Below, piece by piece: positions 43,185 to 51,218 of a stretch of DNA of 51,218 nucleotides. This DNA is from 66-474 sp035688305 (GTDB lineage Bacteria > Pseudomonadota > Gammaproteobacteria > Xanthomonadales > Rhodanobacteraceae). The notes under the pieces are model-generated. The model ran no database searches. It was not told where the DNA came from and worked only from the letters and a program-made list of their open reading frames with translations. How positions within the stretch are numbered: position 1 is the first letter of the stretch; every line of letters starts with the position of its first letter. Both the position numbers and the translations under genes were made by a program. The stretch spans positions 1-51,218 of the forward strand of contig DASSNC010000063.1 in NCBI GenBank assembly GCA_035688305.1. Direction: 5' to 3'.

Positions 43185-43401
43185 TGCGGGCAATCTGTCC
43201 TGCGAACATGCGCGGAATCTGGCCACCATCGTTGCGGTGTGCCGCGCCGGCATCAAGGTGGCCCGCAATCATTGCACAAAAAAAGCGGCGCGGAGGTTGT
43301 CCGCGCCGGATGAGTGCATGGTTGCCGGCCTTGGGGTGCCGACAACACGCGGGGAGACCGCCCGCACCCATTTGGACATCATCCCGGGGCCTGAGTTCCG
43401 C

Positions 43402-44091
43402 TCAATCCTGGCCGTGCTCCGTGGGTGGCTGGAACGCATGCAGGGGCCGGGGGGTGCCGCGCCACGCGAGGGCGCCGCGATACTCCGGCGCGGCCTCGAA
43501 TCCGGCAATCTGCCACTCGCCAGTGCTGCCCAGGGCGGGGTCGATTCGCGCAAGCTGCCACAGACCCTGCCCGTCAAGTCGAAACGCGAGGCGCTCCAGG
43601 CCAAACGACAAGCCGGTACCCTGGGCCTTCAGCACGGACTCCTTGGCGCACCACAACGCAATGAACGCACGCTTGCGGTCAGCCTCACCGAATGCGGCGA
43701 GTGCTTCGGCCTCGCCAGGATCGAAGTAGCGTTCGGCGATCTCGAGCGCGCGTGGTCGCTTGGCAAGATGTTCGATGTCCACGCCGAGCGCAAGATCACG
43801 GGCCAGCGCGATCAGTGCGAAGTCACCGCTGTGGGACCAGTTGAAATCCAGTCGCGAACGCGCCCCGCGTGCGGCCGCCGAGCCCGTGAGTCGAGGCTTG
43901 CCACCGGGTGCGGTGAGCACGGAAACATCCTCGGCGGGCACGCCGAGATAGTCGCCCAGCAACGCCAGCAACGGCGCGCGGCGTTGTTCCGGTCGGTAGG
44001 GAATCCGCCAAAGGTGGACGCTTCCATCATCCAGCTGCGCCGCGGCCACCGCAGGCGCGGTGGCGAGGAAGGTCGGGTTGGGTGGTGACAT
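43402..44091 (-). CDS. 4'-phosphopantetheinyl transferase, Sfp type
   Basis: Loads the phosphopantetheine arm onto carrier proteins. The 229-residue product contains the Sfp signature: KPRLTG, NWSHSGDFALIALA, the magnesium-binding GVDIEHLAKR and FIALWCAKESVLKAQGTGLSFGL. Sfp-type enzymes usually serve polyketide, peptide or aryl-polyene pathways; the XanC-like ACP at 17.5 kb is a possible client, which is inference. The ATG at 44091 lies 16 bases after the acs stop, so co-transcription with acs is possible. Confidence 0.88.
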   Translation of the reverse strand: MSPPNPTFLATAPAVAAAQLDDGSVHLWRIPYRPEQRRAPLLALLGDYLGVPAEDVSVLTAPGGKPRLTGSAAARGARSRLDFNWSHSGDFALIALARDLALGVDIEHLAKRPRALEIAERYFDPGEAEALAAFGEADRKRAFIALWCAKESVLKAQGTGLSFGLERLAFRLDGQGLWQLARIDPALGSTGEWQIAGFEAAPEYRGALAWRGTPRPLHAFQPPTEHGQD

Positions 44092-44107
44092 CAGTGTTGC
44101 ACAGGCG

Positions 44108-46063
<1,956 letters not shown>

Positions 46064-46137
46064 CGCGAATCTCCTTCAAGCCATCGCAAGTCTGCAAGCG
46101 TAGCAAAAAGGAATCGGCAGCGCGGAAGTGGGTGCTG

Positions 46138-46428
46138 TCACTGATCTTGCGAGGGCGGCAGCTGCGCCGTTGGCGGCGCGTTCTTGCGCAGCGTCGCCTT
46201 GAGTGCTTCCAGCTCGCCCTTGGTCATGTGTTCGGGACGCGAGTTGGCACGCATGTGGCGATCGATGAAGATCACGGCGAGCGTGACCACGCCGATGAGG
46301 CCGATGAACAGGCCGAACGCGACCAGCCCCGGCGAGTGCGTCGTGAACGCCACCACCAGTGCCAGCAGCGTGACGAATGCCAGGGCCCAGATCATGCGCG
46401 TGCCATGCAGTGGATTTGGACGGATCAT
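46138..46428 (-). CDS. Small two-helix membrane protein of unknown function
   Basis: A 96-residue protein with two hydrophobic helices (MIWALAFVTLLALVVAFTTH and LVAFGLFIGLIGVVTLAVIFI), then a charged cytoplasmic tail (HMTKGELEALKATLRKN). The ATG at 46428 begins MIRPNPLHGTR. 74 bases before acs on the same strand. No family recognised. Confidence 0.65.
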   Translation of the reverse strand: MIRPNPLHGTRMIWALAFVTLLALVVAFTTHSPGLVAFGLFIGLIGVVTLAVIFIDRHMRANSRPEHMTKGELEALKATLRKNAPPTAQLPPSQDQ

Positions 46429-46487
46429 AGCGCACTGCCAGCGTGCTGGCGTATCGTCGGTACCGCCCGCAACCGAGGAACGTGACC

Positions 46488-47102
46488 ATGCTCGCAACCT
46501 CATCCATCGCCTTGGCCGGGGTGCTGTCGTGGGCGTCCGGGTTTCGCCTGTACGCCGCGCTTTTCATCGTGGGCATGCTCGAGCGCTTCCACGTCGTCAC
46601 GCTGCCCGACAAGCTCACCGTGTTGTCACACACGCCGGTGCTGATTGCCACCGGCGCGTTGCTGGTGATCGAGTTCCTCGTCGACAAGGTGCCTGCGGTC
46701 GATTCGGCGTGGGACAGCGTGCAGACCTTTGTGCGCGTGCCGTTGGGTGCCCTGCTGGCATGGGGCGTGTTCGCGCACGCTTCACCGGAAGTCCAGGCGA
46801 TCGCGGCAATCGCCGGTGGCGCCCTGGCCGCCGGCACACATGTCGCCAAGGCCGGTACGCGCGCGGCGGTCAACACATCGCCGGAACCGTTCTCGAACTG
46901 GGGTTTGAGCTTCAGCGAGGATGGGGTGTTGCTGCTGGGCCTGTGGTTGGCCTTCCAGCACCCGCTGGTGTTCCTGCTGTTGCTGGCGTTGTTCGTGCTG
47001 CTGCTGGTCTGGTTGCTCCCGAAAATCTGGCGCGGCCTGCAGGCATTGCGGCGCGGCTTCGCGAAGTTGTTCACGCGCGTTGCGGGCCGGGAAGCCGATT
47101 AG
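46488..47102 (+). CDS. DUF4126 family membrane protein
   Basis: A 204-residue membrane protein. The N-terminus SIALAGVLSWASGFRLYAALFIVGML, the segment EFLVDKVPAVDSAWDSVQTFVRVPLGALLAW and the GTHVAKAGTRAAVNTSPEPFSN motif match DUF4126, a family of uncharacterised inner-membrane proteins. GAGGAA before the ATG fixes the start. Divergent from the small membrane protein at 46138. The following 168 bases, to 47270, show nothing recognisable. Confidence 0.8.
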   Translation: MLATSSIALAGVLSWASGFRLYAALFIVGMLERFHVVTLPDKLTVLSHTPVLIATGALLVIEFLVDKVPAVDSAWDSVQTFVRVPLGALLAWGVFAHASPEVQAIAAIAGGALAAGTHVAKAGTRAAVNTSPEPFSNWGLSFSEDGVLLLGLWLAFQHPLVFLLLLALFVLLLVWLLPKIWRGLQALRRGFAKLFTRVAGREAD

Positions 47103-47270
47103 CGGGTGATCACTTTGGCCCGCTGGCGAGGAAGGCCTGCGGGTGCGCTTCCAATAACCGCCCGCAGCGAGCAAGTACCCACCGACGGACCCTCCCGGAG
47201 GTATGTCCGATGCGAGCGCTTTTAACGTCAAGGCGCGCGCGCTGCAAATGCCACAGGGTTGCAATGGCCT

Positions 47271-48779
47271 TCACGGTGCGTTCGCGAGGAACGGATGCGG
47301 CTGTTGTTGCAATGTGTGCCAAGCCTTCCAGGCTTGCCACGCCGCCCACGCGATCAACGCCAACCAGGCCAGCGCCGCCAGCCATTGCGCCAGCAAGCCG
47401 CCACTCCATCGGCCCTCGCCCGTGATGGTCGCGAAGATGAAGCTCGCGTCCGCCAACACCACCAGCACCACGCCCAACACGATTTTCGCGAACAGGCCGA
47501 ATGGACGTCCAAGCAGGACACGGAACACGTACATGGCCAGCAAGGCCGCCATCGCCATGATGAACAGGGTTCCGAGCAACGCCGCCATGGGATTGTGAAA
47601 CCACAGCAGGGTGGGTAGCGCAAGGCACATCCATAACAACACGAAGGCGCGTGTGGGTCCGTTGAAAATCGCGTGGCTGACGTGCGTGACGGCGCCACTG
47701 CCGCCAAGTCCCGGGGTAAGTGCCAGCAGTCCCATGTTGGCGTGCTGGCGCCAGCGGCGGTTCACGACTCCACCGATCGCAAGCGCCAGCATGAACGCGC
47801 CGAACACCCCCAGCCACAGGCCGGCGCTGACGCTGACGACGTGCCACGCCTTGAGCACTGAATGTGCGTGGCCGATGTTGACCACCCACATCACCGGGAT
47901 GAACAACAGTGCCGGCAACGCCACGCGCGCGAACGTGCCCAGCCGTGCGCGCCAACTTTGCGGCAGGTACCAGCCACCCAGCACCACGCGGATGCCATTG
48001 ACGGGAGCTGCTGGACCGACGCCACGAAGATCCACGTTGGTCAAACGGTTTTCGGAACGCCGAAAGTCCCACTGCCGGTCGAAGCCCCAGTCACGCGATA
48101 CCAGGTTGCGCCGGAACTGCATGAGGATCGCGCTGCGCCAGCCCGAGGCATCGTTGTCCTCGCTGCGCAGCAACTTTCGCCAGCGGATCACGTCGGCCAC
48201 GGCGAAAACCACCAGCGCCACCCACGCGCCATGCTGGAAACTGGAATCCAGCGGCGAAGGCACCCAGCCAACATTGTGCAGGCCAATGTAGATCGCGGGC
48301 AGGAAGCCGAACCAGGTGGCGAGGTAACGCGGGAACAACACGAATGCGAGGCTGGCCGCGATCGCGAGCGCCGGGTACAACACCGCCAGCGCCACGTTCC
48401 CGCCGGTGGCAGTGATGATCGCGACGGGCACCGCGATGCAGGCCACCGCATACAGCACGGTCGCGGTTGCGGCATTGCGCACCACGCCCGCCAGACGCAA
48501 ACGGCGCCCGTCGCGCGCGATCAACAGCAAGGCCGACAGCCACATCAGCCACAGGCAACCCAACCCGAAACCATACACGATGAGTGCGATGGCTTCCCGG
48601 CGCGGGTCCGGCACGAAGATACCGAGCGCCAGCGCCACCGCGCAGAGCAGCGCGAACAGCACGCCGGCCGTCCAGCGCGTCACCCGCGAGTTGGCGTAGC
48701 GCGGGACCACAAGGACATCGAGAATGCGCATGCGATTTCCCGGAGCAATGGCGGAAAGGGTGGCTGCGGTGGCGTTCAT
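47271..48779 (-). CDS. Large integral membrane protein of the YtrA-type ABC operon (permease partner)
   Basis: A 502-residue protein with about 12 hydrophobic helices in two blocks: roughly 35-200 and 290-490, separated by a soluble segment (around NDASGWRSAILMQFRRNL and SENRLTNVDLRGVG). It ends the operon of a GntR regulator, an ABC ATPase and two micro-proteins, with a four-base ATGA overlap to the gene before, so it is most likely the membrane partner of the ATPase, although no classic ABC-2 motif is seen. The C-terminus QPHPFLANAP resembles that of the 47-residue neighbour. Confidence 0.7.
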   Translation of the reverse strand: MNATAATLSAIAPGNRMRILDVLVVPRYANSRVTRWTAGVLFALLCAVALALGIFVPDPRREAIALIVYGFGLGCLWLMWLSALLLIARDGRRLRLAGVVRNAATATVLYAVACIAVPVAIITATGGNVALAVLYPALAIAASLAFVLFPRYLATWFGFLPAIYIGLHNVGWVPSPLDSSFQHGAWVALVVFAVADVIRWRKLLRSEDNDASGWRSAILMQFRRNLVSRDWGFDRQWDFRRSENRLTNVDLRGVGPAAPVNGIRVVLGGWYLPQSWRARLGTFARVALPALLFIPVMWVVNIGHAHSVLKAWHVVSVSAGLWLGVFGAFMLALAIGGVVNRRWRQHANMGLLALTPGLGGSGAVTHVSHAIFNGPTRAFVLLWMCLALPTLLWFHNPMAALLGTLFIMAMAALLAMYVFRVLLGRPFGLFAKIVLGVVLVVLADASFIFATITGEGRWSGGLLAQWLAALAWLALIAWAAWQAWKAWHTLQQQPHPFLANAP

Positions 48780-48919
48780 CGGACACTTGCCAGAAACGGG
48801 TGGGGAAGCCGGCGCAGCTCAAGCAGGCCCTTGAAGGCGAAACCGCCGGCGACGATCGGGAACAGTGCGCACGCCATCGTCGCGCACAGCATCGCGAACG
48901 GCGGGCGCAAGCGGTTCAT
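48776..48919 (-). CDS. 47-residue membrane micro-protein of the ABC operon
   Basis: Starts MNRLRPPFAMLC, has one hydrophobic helix (FAMLCATMACALFPIVAGGFAF) and ends LPHPFLASVR. Its stop overlaps the next start and its start overlaps the previous stop (ATGA at both ends), which strongly supports translation. Its tail is similar to the end of the 502-residue protein (PHPFLA shared). Confidence 0.6.
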   Translation of the reverse strand: MNRLRPPFAMLCATMACALFPIVAGGFAFKGLLELRRLPHPFLASVR

Positions 48920-49110
48920 GCCAGCGCGGCCAGCAGGAGCGCGAGCGAGGTCAGGCCCAGCGCGATGCCGTGGGGGTTGTGGGCGCCAAGCGCAATGCCG
49001 GTGACGCCGGCAAGATTGACCAGCAGCATGCCGAACAGCAGGACTGCGCGGAGCTTGCCGTGCAGGGTCGTCGAGCGCGGATGGGACGGCAGCCCGTGCA
49101 CGGCGTTCAT
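48916..49110 (-). CDS. 64-residue membrane micro-protein of the ABC operon
   Basis: A short soluble start (MNAVHGLPSHPRS) and two hydrophobic segments (AVLLFGMLLVNLAGVTGIAL; GIALGLTSLALLLAALA). ATGA overlaps join it to the ATPase gene before it and to the 47-residue gene after it. No family recognised. Confidence 0.62.
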   Translation of the reverse strand: MNAVHGLPSHPRSTTLHGKLRAVLLFGMLLVNLAGVTGIALGAHNPHGIALGLTSLALLLAALA

Positions 49111-50003
49111 TCGGCGATCTCCACGAACAGGTCTTCCAGGCCCAGCGCGTCAACCCGCGCACCGGGGAGTTGGGTGGCTTCGGGCCAACCGCCGCCGGCG
49201 TCGCGCTCGATCACCACCGCGACGCTGCCGTCTTCGTGGCGGCGCTTGCCGAACATCGATGCTGGCGCCGCGTAGGCAACCTTGGCCGGCAGCCACAGGC
49301 GCGCGTAGCGTTCCTTGGTATCGTCCACCGCGCAATGCAACAACAACTTGCCGTCGTGCAGGAAGGCGATGTCCGACGCCACGCGTTCGAGATCGGACAC
49401 GATGTGGGTGGAAAACAACACCGTGGTGCCGGCCTCGCCCGCCCGCAACGCAATCTCGCGCAAAAGCTCACGGCGTGCCACCGGGTCCAGCGCGGCGGCC
49501 GGTTCATCCAGCACCAGCAGCTCCGGTTGCGGCGCCAGTGCGCGGATCAAGTCGACGCGCTGGCGTTCACCGGGTGACAGTTTCGCCATCACTTTCTTCG
49601 GCTCGATCTTCCAGCGCTGCAGCGTGCTTTCGACGAAGCGGTGGTCCCAACGCGGGTAGAACCGCGAGAGGTAATCGAACATCTGGCTGGCAGTCAGCCA
49701 CGCCAGCGCATCCGGTTGCTGCGGCACGTAACCCAGCCGTTCCTTGACCGCGTCCGGCAGTCTCAGCGCAGGCTCGCCGAACACGAAGGCGCTGCCTGCG
49801 TCTGGCACCAGCAAGCCAAGCATCGCGCGGATCAAGGTCGACTTGCCGGCGCCGTTGCGGCCGATCAGGCCGAGCACGCTACCGGGTTCGAGCGACAGGT
49901 CCACGCCGTCCAGCACCAGCTGCGAGTCATAGCGGTGCGTGAGTCCACTGACCTGCAGCGGCGCCTGGGATACGACGGCGGGGACGTTGGCAACGGCGTT
50001 CAT
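49107..50003 (-). CDS. ABC transporter ATP-binding protein
   Basis: A 298-residue ATPase: Walker A GLIGRNGAGKST near 46-57, Q-loop VPQQPDALAW, signature LSPGERQRVD (variant of LSGGQ), Walker B LLVLDEPAAALD, and the switch His in STHIVSDLERVASD. After residue 225 comes a C-terminal extension as in YtrB/EcsA-like ATPases. It follows the GntR gene by three bases and overlaps the 64-residue gene. Confidence 0.93.
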   Translation of the reverse strand: MNAVANVPAVVSQAPLQVSGLTHRYDSQLVLDGVDLSLEPGSVLGLIGRNGAGKSTLIRAMLGLLVPDAGSAFVFGEPALRLPDAVKERLGYVPQQPDALAWLTASQMFDYLSRFYPRWDHRFVESTLQRWKIEPKKVMAKLSPGERQRVDLIRALAPQPELLVLDEPAAALDPVARRELLREIALRAGEAGTTVLFSTHIVSDLERVASDIAFLHDGKLLLHCAVDDTKERYARLWLPAKVAYAAPASMFGKRRHEDGSVAVVIERDAGGGWPEATQLPGARVDALGLEDLFVEIAE

Positions 50004-50006
50004 GCT

Positions 50007-50390
50007 TCACTCCTCCAGCAGTTGGCCGAGCCGGCGCAACACCGGTGCGGCGGGAAGTTCGAGTTCACTGGCCTGGCGCGCCAGCGAAGTGATTTGAGGT
50101 TCCAGCAAGGCGAGGCGCTGGGCCTGGGATTGCGTGGCCTGGCTGACCGCGGCGACCGTCATGCCCTTGCCACGCAGGCGTTCGAGCAGACCTTCGCTCT
50201 CGGCAAGGCTGTAGGCCCGCGACACGGTCATCGGGTTGACTGCGTGGAAGCCAGCGACCTCACGCACCGAGGGCAGCAAATCGCCCGGCGTGAGCTGGCC
50301 CCCGGCGATCAGGCGTCGCAACTGCTCGACGATCTGCCGATAGATCGGTTCGGCCGAGGCGGGTTGGATGGTGAGCAGCGATGCGTCCAT
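50007..50390 (-). CDS. GntR-family (YtrA subfamily) transcriptional regulator
   Basis: A 127-residue regulator: N-terminal winged helix (PIYRQIVEQLRRLIAGGQLTPGDLLPSVREVAGFHAVNPMTVSRAYSLAE-type, about residues 14-62) and a short helical C-terminal part of about 50 residues, the mark of the YtrA subfamily. Such repressors control their own ABC operon and respond to cell-wall-active compounds in Bacillus; the signal here is unknown. ATG 50390 is the start; an in-frame ATG eight codons upstream lies across the promoter. Confidence 0.88.
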   Translation of the reverse strand: MDASLLTIQPASAEPIYRQIVEQLRRLIAGGQLTPGDLLPSVREVAGFHAVNPMTVSRAYSLAESEGLLERLRGKGMTVAAVSQATQSQAQRLALLEPQITSLARQASELELPAAPVLRRLGQLLEE

Positions 50391-50413
50391 GTGTATCAAT
50401 ATGCCAATACACA
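50390..50413. promoter_or_regulatory. YtrA-type operator: 24-bp inverted repeat
   Basis: TGTGTAT (50390-50396) and ATACACA (50407-50413) form perfect seven-base arms around a ten-base spacer. The repeat touches the start codon of the regulator gene and covers the -10 element, so binding should block transcription. Confidence 0.72.
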
Positions 50414-50427
50414 AGGATCGCTGTCAA
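50398..50427 (-). promoter_or_regulatory. Promoter of the GntR/ABC operon
   Basis: Minus strand: a perfect TTGACA (50427-50422), 18 bases, CATATT (50403-50398). A start seven bases beyond the -10 would fall on the A of the ATG at 50390, so the mRNA may be leaderless. Confidence 0.6.
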
Positions 50428-50583
50428 GCATGACTGTTGGCACACCCTGAGTGGACTCTGTTTCGGTGTTTGCCAAGGGCCGTGGGCGACAACCGCGCCG
50501 CCAAACAGGGTCAGGTGGCCTGAAACATCGGTGCGGCGGAGAGCCGCAGCCGGTGGCTGAAGGCCACTGCTTGCGCGGTCGGG

Positions 50584-51218
50584 TCAGCGGGCAGCGGGGT
50601 GTTGCGCCGGATGCGTCGGCGGTGACTGCGCGGGTACGGCGACCGAGCTCGCCGGCGCCGGAGCGGTAGTTGATCGCGCAGTCGGCACCGGCGTCACCGC
50701 AGCATGGATCTTTTCGTACCGCTGCTGCTGTTGCAGCAACGCATCGATGTCCTCGTCGCCATTCGCGCCGGGAGTACTGCCCTGTAGCGTGTCGATGGAC
50801 GACAGCGGTGGATTGCCGTAGTAGATCTGGAACAGACGATGCTGGCGGTATGCATCGCGCATGAATGCGTAGGGGTCGTAAGCCGAGTCGAGCATCGGGT
50901 CGAGCGGCAGTGCGCTGGCGCGCAGGGTGACGAGGTAGGCCGCCGACGGCAGGTACTGCGTGTGCCAGGCAAACGAATGCTCGCGGGCGTACCACCCAAG
51001 TGGATCGAAATAGCTGTCCACCGGCAGGCGCCACACGTCACGCGTGGTCGTGGGTCCGATGAAGGGCAGCACCAGGAACGGCCCCTCGGGCACGCCCCAG
51101 TGCGCAAGCGTCACGCCGAAATCCGTGGGGTTCGCGGGTAGGTGCATGTCACCAGCGGGATTGAAGATGCCAAGGACCCCGACCGTGGAGTTGACGATGA
51201 ACCGTCCGCTGGTTTCCA
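50584..51218 (-). CDS. mlaA: MlaA (VacJ) family phospholipid-transport lipoprotein, C-terminal part (truncated by window edge)
   Basis: About 211 residues are visible. The segment RFIVNSTVGVLGIFNPAGD, then DFGVTLAHWGVPEGPFLVLPFIGPTTTRD and FDPLGW, is the highly conserved MlaA core. MlaA sits in the outer membrane and removes misplaced phospholipids from the outer leaflet. The C-terminal tail is Ala/Pro/Thr-rich and of low complexity. The N-terminus with its lipobox lies outside the window. The 193 bases between this gene and the GntR gene hold the GntR promoter and nothing else recognised. Confidence 0.92.
   Translation of the reverse strand, partial: ETSGRFIVNSTVGVLGIFNPAGDMHLPANPTDFGVTLAHWGVPEGPFLVLPFIGPTTTRDVWRLPVDSYFDPLGWYAREHSFAWHTQYLPSAAYLVTLRASALPLDPMLDSAYDPYAFMRDAYRQHRLFQIYYGNPPLSSIDTLQGSTPGANGDEDIDALLQQQQRYEKIHAAVTPVPTARSTTAPAPASSVAVPAQSPPTHPAQHPAAR

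Noticed and set aside
42885..43371. Alternative minus-strand frame over pdxJ
   Set aside because: Out-of-frame shadow; the PdxJ motifs are all in the chosen frame.
47103..47598. A small plus-strand gene starting at 47203
   Set aside because: Mostly antisense to the 502-residue membrane protein, no ribosome-binding site and no family features.

Overview
The window is a high-GC gammaproteobacterial chromosome segment spanning the replication origin. The gene order rpmH-rnpA-yidC-mnmE on one side, dnaA-dnaN-recF-gyrB on the other, followed by tonB-exbB-exbD1-exbD2-pdxJ, is the one known around oriC in Xanthomonas and relatives. A chorismatase of the XanB2 type beside an acyl carrier protein fits the same order (Lysobacterales/Xanthomonadales; family perhaps Rhodanobacteraceae, which is inference). 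No tRNA, rRNA, IS element, prophage or CRISPR array was recognised, and no stretch over 300 bases lacks a gene.

Layout. 1-6.3 kb: a truncated EamA permease, a DUF3617 protein, the biotin cluster bioB-bioF-bioH-bioC (minus strand), comF, and an exported MsrB. 6.5-8.3 kb: an ECF sigma factor, its DUF1109/NrsF-type anti-sigma factor and a secreted methionine-rich pentapeptide-repeat protein. 8.4-19 kb: glutamine amidotransferase, rhomboid protease, tyrS, a peptidoglycan group (M23 endopeptidase, anmK, ampG), xth, pyrE, a DUF4124 protein, and a divergent ACP/chorismatase pair. 19-29.6 kb: glmU, the complete F1Fo ATP synthase operon (atpIBEFHAGDC) and mnmE, all on the minus strand. 29.6-31.9 kb: yidC, rnpA, rpmH. 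32-38.3 kb: dnaA, oriC, dnaN, recF (carrying two perfect parS-like palindromes) and gyrB. 38.4-42.4 kb: a TPR protein and the TonB-ExbB-ExbD1-ExbD2 energy transducer. 42.4-47.1 kb: pdxJ, a phosphopantetheinyl transferase, acs and two small membrane proteins. 47.2-50.4 kb: a translationally coupled GntR(YtrA-type)/ABC-transporter operon with two micro-membrane-proteins. The end holds a truncated mlaA.

The most interesting system is at 5.7-8.3 kb. The motif GTAAC(C/T)-N16-CGAA occurs three times here: divergently in front of msrB and of the sigma gene, and in front of the Met-rich repeat gene. This resembles the SigF/NrsF hypochlorite-scavenging regulon described in Azospira (Met-rich peptide MrpX plus a periplasmic methionine sulfoxide reductase). 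Here the reductase appears to be a Tat-exported MsrB rather than the molybdenum enzyme MsrP/YedY. The proposed circuit: oxidant or metal stress releases the sigma factor from its membrane anti-sigma; the repeat protein acts as a sacrificial methionine sink, and the exported MsrB reduces it again.

Other notable points: the two in-frame parS-like sites in recF, a nearly leaderless ytrA-type promoter whose -10 lies inside a 24-bp inverted repeat, a GGGGACCGG repeat abutting the pyrE start codon, and hairpin repeats inside the ATP synthase operon.
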